Shown: positions 58,303 through 64,000 of the stretch, piece after piece
Layout of the letters: every line of letters starts with the position of its first letter
Position numbering within the stretch: position 1 is the first letter of the stretch
Assembly (NCBI GenBank): GCA_029204225.1
Contig: CM055100.1
Span: forward strand, 23,629,106-23,693,105
Length of the DNA stretch: 64,000 nucleotides
Source: Diphasiastrum complanatum
Lineage: Eukaryota > Streptophyta > Lycopodiopsida > Lycopodiales > Lycopodiaceae
Reading direction: 5' to 3'
Made by a program: the position numbers and the translations under genes
The notes under the pieces: model-generated
What the model was told of the DNA's origin: nothing
The model's input: the letters and a program-made list of their open reading frames with translations, nothing else
The model's database searches: none

Positions 58303-58887
58303 CACGTGTTTGACACGTGGTGACATCCAAGCGAACCCAATCGGGTTGATTTGTTATGACCTAGTAGTGACCGACTAGGAACAGCATTACTGCTTTAATC
58401 ACAGATTACTAGTTATTAGCAGTACTAATTCCTGATTACGCCATCGTGATTAGTACTAATGATTAAGTTAGCTTCCAACGTGACTCGTGAGCACGATGCT
58501 AAGTCCCCACCTGCTGGTCACCGACACGTGGCAGTCTCTGCTACATTGACTGGATCAGCCAGTGAAGGGCCACCCATTTGGATCGTTGCCACGTGCTCAA
58601 GTGCCACGTGGAGTGCCTTGAACGGTTGGATGTTGCAAAAGCAGGACAGATCGGGACGGTAGTGACGAGATCCAACGGTGGAGGACCGTCGACGTGTCGC
58701 CCCGCGATGAGGACTCCACGTGGCAAAAGGTGGCCGGCTCTCTCCTCGTTTGCGCGTGTCTCTCAGCGGCATTGGGCGCGCTATGATTGAGAGCACACCA
58801 CCGTTGGATTTCAAGCCAGGCTCCCAAATCTTGACACGTGTTTAAAATCGACCGTTGAAATCTATCGAGCGAGGGCCTTGACACGTG
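58303..58887. promoter_or_regulatory. G-box cluster in the cohesin gene promoter
   Basis: Eight perfect CACGTG cores at 58303, 58314, 58525, 58590, 58605, 58717, 58835 and 58882, plus GACGTGTC at 58691. They are interspersed with CCGTTGGAT/ATCCAACGG-type words (near 58620, 58672, 58800, 58851). Such cores bind bZIP and bHLH factors. The cluster ends about 50 bp before the TATA-like box. Confidence 0.8.
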
Positions 58888-58937
58888 GAATAGATCCAAC
58901 TGCTAGCGCGTGAAACCTGTCGTGCCTTCGCCCCGCT

Positions 58938-58947
58938 CTATATTTTT
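58938..58947 (+). promoter_or_regulatory. Candidate TATA box of the cohesin gene
   Basis: CTATATTTTT is followed by a CT-rich leader from about 58970, as expected for a plant core promoter and 5' UTR. Confidence 0.6.
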
Positions 58948-58969
58948 CTCTCCCTTTGCTCGCATTTTT

Positions 58970-60105
58970 CAAAAAAAGAGGGAAAAAAAAAAAAAAAGAA
59001 GCCTTTGCTCTGTTTCCTCCCTCGCTTTCTGCTTCTGTTTTTGCTCGTCTTTTCTCTTCTCTCGCTCTCTGTCTGCCTGCTTCTCTCACCAATTCCTATT
59101 CCTGATCTCGCTCCCCTGTTTTTGGATCGGATCCCCACATGCCCACCTGCATTTAAACGCATTTGCATGCAATTTTCGTCTCGCATTAACCTCTGCCTCA
59201 CTTTCTTGTATGTTATCCTTTTCATGATTCGGTATTAGGTGCTTAGAGTCTGGCAGAAGCTTGTTGGGGAGCTTTTCCAAGGCGAATTTCACCTCAGGAA
59301 TAGGTGGGTCTTTCCGTATTCGTTGAGCAACAATTTTATTGTATTTACTCAATTGGGTCAGTAAAATTTACTCAATTTTATTGTATTTGCTCAATTGGGT
59401 CAGTAAAATTTAACTTGATTCAATGGAATTTGTTTCTTATTACGATCATATATCTGCTTCAATTGAGGTATTTCGCCATTTGGATCACATTTTTCTTCCA
59501 ACTGTCTGGTTGCCTCTGTTTGAGGGTTCTCAGGAGCTCTCCTACGTTGGCAGCTTCAATTGAAGGAAGCACTTCCTCTCTGCATTCATAGAACATACTA
59601 TAGGCTTTCTCTGATAAACTATTAAAATGCCTAGTTGTTGGTTTTGTTAAAAAATCGTTACTGTTCCATGTTTTGTTTTGAGAGCAGTTTTTGACTTAAA
59701 CCTTGCAACACTGACTGGTTTTCTGCTTGTTTATTGTTTCTTTGCATTGACATGCTAAAAAGATTATTGAAGCATGTTGATCCATGATCAACTCGCTTAT
59801 TTAGGTTTGTTAGTCTATGAAGGTTTCAATTCACTTGATGAGAAATTATGCTTCTACCGGATGAATCTAGCTCCTCTGCCCATGTAAAGAAGATATCCTA
59901 GCAATTTGGTGTTTAAGTTTCTTTGAGATTGTTGGAATGGGTCTTTGGTTATAGCATATTTCGATTTGCAGTTGCAATACGAGGTTCGAACAATTTTTCC
60001 TTTCTGTTCATAATTGTTGTATATTGATTGCAGGACTTCTTGTCACTCAAAAAATTTCTGCTCATAAAGGACAGACCTATTGTCCAAGGTTGATCAGTAG
60101 ATAAA
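58970..60105 (+). other. 5' UTR of the cohesin gene, with an intron
   Basis: The CT-rich leader starts at about 58970 (start inferred from the TATA box). A clear acceptor TTGCAG ends at 60033, so 60034-60105 is a leader exon piece joined to the start codon at 60106. The donor of this UTR intron is uncertain, possibly near 59303. A 42-bp duplication lies at 59333-59416. Confidence 0.55.
59333..59416 (+). repeat. Two-copy 42-bp tandem repeat in the 5' UTR or its intron
   Basis: ATTTTATTGTATTTACTCAA and following sequence repeats with offset 42 and about one substitution (TTTACTC / TTTGCTC). Confidence 0.9.
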
Positions 60106-63100
60106 ATGTTTTACTCACAGTTCATTTTGGCCAAGAAAGGTCCTCTTGGTACTATCTGGATTGCTGCTCATTTAGAAAGAAAGCTGAGAAAGAATCAAAT
60201 AAACGAGACCGACATCAGCCTTTCTGTTGGTATGTTATGTTAGTCAACAAATTTTCAACTAGTTACTACTAATCTCGATGCAGAGGGTTTCGAACTTTCT
60301 GAATATTTTTTATTTAAATCAAAATAAGAATCTGTACTCTACACCTAGCCTGAATATAAGACTTGTCTAGTTTATTTAAGTTTTGAAACTTAGCGTTTAC
60401 TCCAACAACACTTGGAAGCTAGGGAATGTGTGAAAAATAGTTTTAAGGTCTCTTATGGCAATCTATGCTCAAAACACATAGTTCTTGCTAATTTGCTTTA
60501 AGACTTTGTGCAGGCTAATCTTTTTGAAAAGTTTTTGAATCTTCGGAGTGAAGAATCTTGATGTGATCTGGATTCAATTGTGCCTGATTTGGAATATAGT
60601 TGTGACTGAGATTGTGAGGGAGGGAGAAATTTTTATGAGTGTACAGCGATAAAACATTTTTCTGACTCGTTTTTAACTGTGAAGATTCAATCTTGTTTCC
60701 GGAGGTACCAATAGCATTGAGGCTATCGGGACACCTATTGCTTGGTGTTGTAAGGATTTATGCCCGAAAAGTCCATTATTTGTATCAAGATTGCAGTGAG
60801 GCACTAGTGAAAATCAAGCATGCTTTTCATTCTGGAGCTGTGGACCTTCCTCCTGAAGCTGCAAGAGCACCATTTCATGCTATCACCCTCCCTGAGACAG
60901 TGGAATTTGATGATGCTCTTGTGATTCCTTATCAGGAAGGTTTTCACGGGTAAGCTTTTCTCACTGCTGGCTTGATCCTTCATATCCAAAGCATAAAGCG
61001 GGGTATTTCCAGGCTAATGAATATTCAGGTCTTGTTGATCTTGAGCTCTAAAATGCAGGTGACATTCCGAAATCTGTAGAGCAGCTGACCCAGTGACCCG
61101 ATTGTGTTCTTTTTGTACAGAGAAGTTGTAGATGGAAATCACATAATCTTTGGAGGACCGAGTTACACACTGAGGCAAATAATTTTTATATTATTTTTGT
61201 GATTTTGCTGCAGTGACCTGGATCTTCATGTTTCAGAACGTGATCAAATCACTCTTCATGACCCATTAGAGGAAACTTTTTTCTTAGCACCGCATGTAGA
61301 AGTAGATGGTAAGTACCAGGCATTAGAGGTCGTTGCTTGTAATTGAAGCTGAACATTAATCGAATTGGATATAGCACCTGCATTTTCCAGTTGTAACTCT
61401 AGTTTCAAACAATAATCTGACTGAACTTTTTGAATGGATGTTAATAAGTGGTTCTCATCTTTGATTCAACAATCTTCTGGTACAGTCTCATGTGCAATGC
61501 TGATAACTTTCAAATTGGTAATGTGCAGAGCAATTTGAAGATGACGATTTTGCTATCCATAAACGAGATAAGGTAGCCCAGGCTTGTTTCTGATCTATTT
61601 GTAATCATATCATCATCTGCATTGAGCTAGGCTTTTCAAACTTTTTCTGTTCGATGTCGACATTCACTTGCTATCCTTCTGAACGTTGGTTTGACTCCTT
61701 GATTTTCTTGCTGTGGTTGATGTGTTTTCTGGGTAGTCAATATGCTAGTCTTTTACACAACGGGAATGGATGCTTATACCTTCTCTGTTTTTAATTAGGG
61801 AATGTTTGAAAAGGTAGCTAGTAACTCCTAAGTATCCTTGCTACATCATACAAGGCATCCATGAGAACTTTCTATGACTTAGCATCTATGTGCTGTTTTT
61901 ATAGGACTTACTGCTCACAATGCCACAGAGGGAGCAGATTACACCCATGCAAACGTTGGAGGAAGAGTAAGTACCTCACAGAAGACACTTTATCCTTTTC
62001 TGTCAAAAGGTTGTTGGAGTAGTGATTCTCCGTAAGCTGGCTATTGGGGTATGGCTTGTGCTTGAAAATATCTTCAAACTTTATGTCTTAATAGTTCAAA
62101 AGAGTTTGAATTTCAGAAGCTTATGCCTTGAGTGTTTTAGTTGATAGAAAGAGATATCCTCTATCAATAGGCCTCATACGCTGGTGATCGTTCTGCTTCA
62201 CGAATCTGATTTTATTGGAACTATTCTGGATTCTGAACAAGCTATTTTGAGCTTTTTGTGTTGCAGTGTTCTCCCTCCAATGGCTGTAGATATGGAGCTG
62301 GATGAAAATCCTGATGGCAAGCTGGAAGTTGCTTTTCCTGATTGGATGGATCAAGATGAGCATCACGTTGCTTCCTTGACTCCTAGGGCTATCGATCAAA
62401 CAGTTACTCATGTATCTACCAGTGCAAATTTGGAACAGGAGCAGCTTAATGTTTCTGAAGCTGAGAAACTTGAAGCAGTGGGGCAGGCTTTAGTGGTTGA
62501 GAAAGATATATCAGCAGATGATATTCCTGAGGTTGAGAAACTAAGGTCAGCAGTGGAACCAACTGTTGATGAGCCAGATGGGTCTGCACTTTTACACGAA
62601 CCTTGGATTGGTGACAAATCTTTAAAACCCACAGGCATAAATAATGGCGCTCTTTTGATGGAGGATGTTGAAATTCCAGAACATAATAAAGAACAAGCAC
62701 ATGAAGAATCTTATGTGTTTAAAGATGGTTCCTTAAGCCCTTTTTCGGGAGTTGCAGCACCACCTACATCTGATGTGATTGCTGTTCCTGATGATGATGA
62801 TGTTTTGGCGTCAATTTTAGGTCTGTTCTCAATTCTCCATCATTGTTTCAGATGTCGAGTTTTTATTAAGTTTGTTCTATAGCTTGCAAGAGATGCTACA
62901 TCTTATTAGGTCCATTTTCACAGCTGTATGTAAACAAGAACAGTAGTCAGGTTAAATCTGGTGTAGTTTTAATGGTCAGAGGGAGGGGGAAAGATTTGAC
63001 TCTGTATTCCTTGACAGGAGGTACTCCTTTCATAAAGGTGGCGGCCACTCCGATTGAGACACCATTGCCAAGTCGTGAGTCAGGGAACAAGAGAAAGAGG

Positions 63101-63443
63101 AAGCAACATTTTGACACACAAACAGTGATACCAAGCGAGTATGTTGCATGCTCAAAAGTTGGAATTTTGAAAATTTGTTTTTGCAGCTTTGAGGTATGTG
63201 TGGTATATCAGATAAACATTGAGCTCCTGGCTCTGCTTGACCTAAATAAACATCAGATTTCTTGGAAATACTTGTATAAGAAAAGTTGCTATTTTACTCT
63301 TTACAGGACTATGAAACGACAAAATGAAGATACAGATGATCTACGGCGTGTTCGTAGAAAGGCTTCTTCCATTCTTTTTGAGAAATGGAAGGCAGAAAAG
63401 GAGTATCACATCAAAGAGATTTTTGCAAAGGCATCCGTTTTTG
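60106..63443 (+). CDS. RAD21: RAD21/SCC1 cohesin kleisin subunit (SYN2/3/4 type), 3' part outside window
   Basis: Eight coding exons with consistent GT-AG borders and phases: 60106-60229, 60685-60949, 61214-61308, 61529-61572, 61905-61966, 62267-62820, 63018-63138, 63307-63443. The protein starts [20 protein letters not shown], the invariant N-terminus of the kleisin family, and continues [20 protein letters not shown] and [18 protein letters not shown]. This N-terminal domain contacts SMC3. The sixth exon is acidic and poorly conserved, as usual for the linker. Exons 6 to 8 give [14 protein letters not shown], the KRKRKQHFD block and the [19 protein letters not shown] region seen in plant RAD21. 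The SMC1-binding winged helix at the C-terminus must lie beyond 64000. RAD21 closes the cohesin ring that holds sister chromatids together and is cut by separase at anaphase. Which Arabidopsis paralogue it matches best cannot be told here. Confidence 0.93.
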
Positions 63444-64000
63444 GTGAGGAGCAAACGTTGCATGTGTCAGTCTCAGTTGATTCAACACTCAATGGCATGG
63501 TTTTTTTTTGGCTTTGTTCGATTGACCACCTTCAATTAATATTATCACTTTTGGTGAGTCAATTGTTACTCCTGATACTGGAGAGGCTTCTCAATTTTTT
63601 CTACTTATATAGCCTTTGTTTGTGGCACCCTTCCCCTTGTAACTTTTGATTGTTGTTTTGGGGATTGTTTGGCTTCAAGCTCTGTTTGTTCTGAACCTTC
63701 TAGTCTCTAGTTTTTTCTATGTTGGCTTCTGCCTCTGCAGAACAATAGTAACATGCTTGCAGAATGCTAATATTTTTAGTCAGTGTTGGTTGTGGACTTT
63801 ATGGATTTCCTCTCGGTTTCAGGGTTGGAGACTTTTTAGACTGCATCCGTTAAAGGTTATTCTGTTGTGTGATTATTTTTTGCGATATTTTTATCTATCC
63901 TTTTTTGTTGAGGAAATTCTGTTTTTTGATATTTTTCCGATTAGATGCCTGACACATCAGTCAATTGATATTCTTTACATAAAAAAAATTTCTGTCTTGT
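63444..64000 (+). other. Intron or further exons of the cohesin gene at the window edge
   Basis: The exon at 63307-63443 ends with donor TTTG|GTGAGG. A stretch near 63550-63600 reads GESIVTPDTGEASQ in one frame and could be another exon, but no clear acceptor supports it. Confidence 0.35.

Noticed and set aside
58862-59352. ORFs in the leader of the cohesin gene, some rich in Arg/Lys/Glu on the minus strand
   Set aside because: They arise from the CT-rich 5' UTR. The plus strand has a promoter, leader and splice acceptor for RAD21.

Overview
The window is nuclear DNA of a seed plant: intron-containing plant genes with GT-AG introns, plant-type Ty1/copia and Ty3/gypsy elements with tRNA primer sites, CACTA-type DNA transposons, very long GA/CT microsatellites and low gene density. 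The species cannot be named from the sequence. A large, repeat-rich genome with old, nested, mutated elements is likely.

Layout. 1-4330 is a decayed CACTA (En/Spm) element: TNP2-like transposase on the minus strand, a possible second ORF on the plus strand, and ACGTCGGA-rich subterminal repeats. 4340-6460 holds a foldback element and simple repeats. 6551-8176 is an intact single-exon galactose/glyoxal oxidase. 10090-12280 is a second TNP2 remnant. It abuts a gypsy integrase scrap and a truncated minus-strand copia element (12466-16580) that itself contains a patch of gypsy reverse transcriptase.

18063-28932 is the most unusual locus: a broken multi-exon gene that appears to join a ParB/sulfiredoxin-like domain, with an in-frame 312-bp tandem duplication, to a C-terminal beta-class N6-adenine/N4-cytosine DNA methylase domain. 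It carries nonsense codons, a frameshift beside methylase motif I, and a complete copia element (19971-26255, 5-bp target duplication TGATT) in what looks like an intron.

29415-29540 is a minus-strand formin FH2 fragment. Its likely N-terminal partner, a class I formin-like exon with signal peptide, proline-rich ectodomain and transmembrane helix, lies at 41762-42798 on the same strand. The 12 kb between them are filled by gypsy and copia fragments. 43960-50640 is a large decayed minus-strand gypsy element. It faces a plus-strand gypsy gag relic (51980-53690), followed by copia relics (53690-56400), a GA microsatellite and a possible tRNA-derived SINE. 58300-64000 holds the promoter, 5' UTR and first eight coding exons of a RAD21/SCC1 cohesin kleisin, with eight CACGTG G-boxes upstream. 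The gene runs off the right edge.

Functionally the window holds three ordinary host genes (oxidase, formin-like, cohesin) that share no pathway, plus one unusual decayed methylase-like gene. Almost everything else is transposon debris. All coordinates, identities and exon borders were read by eye, and no searches were run.
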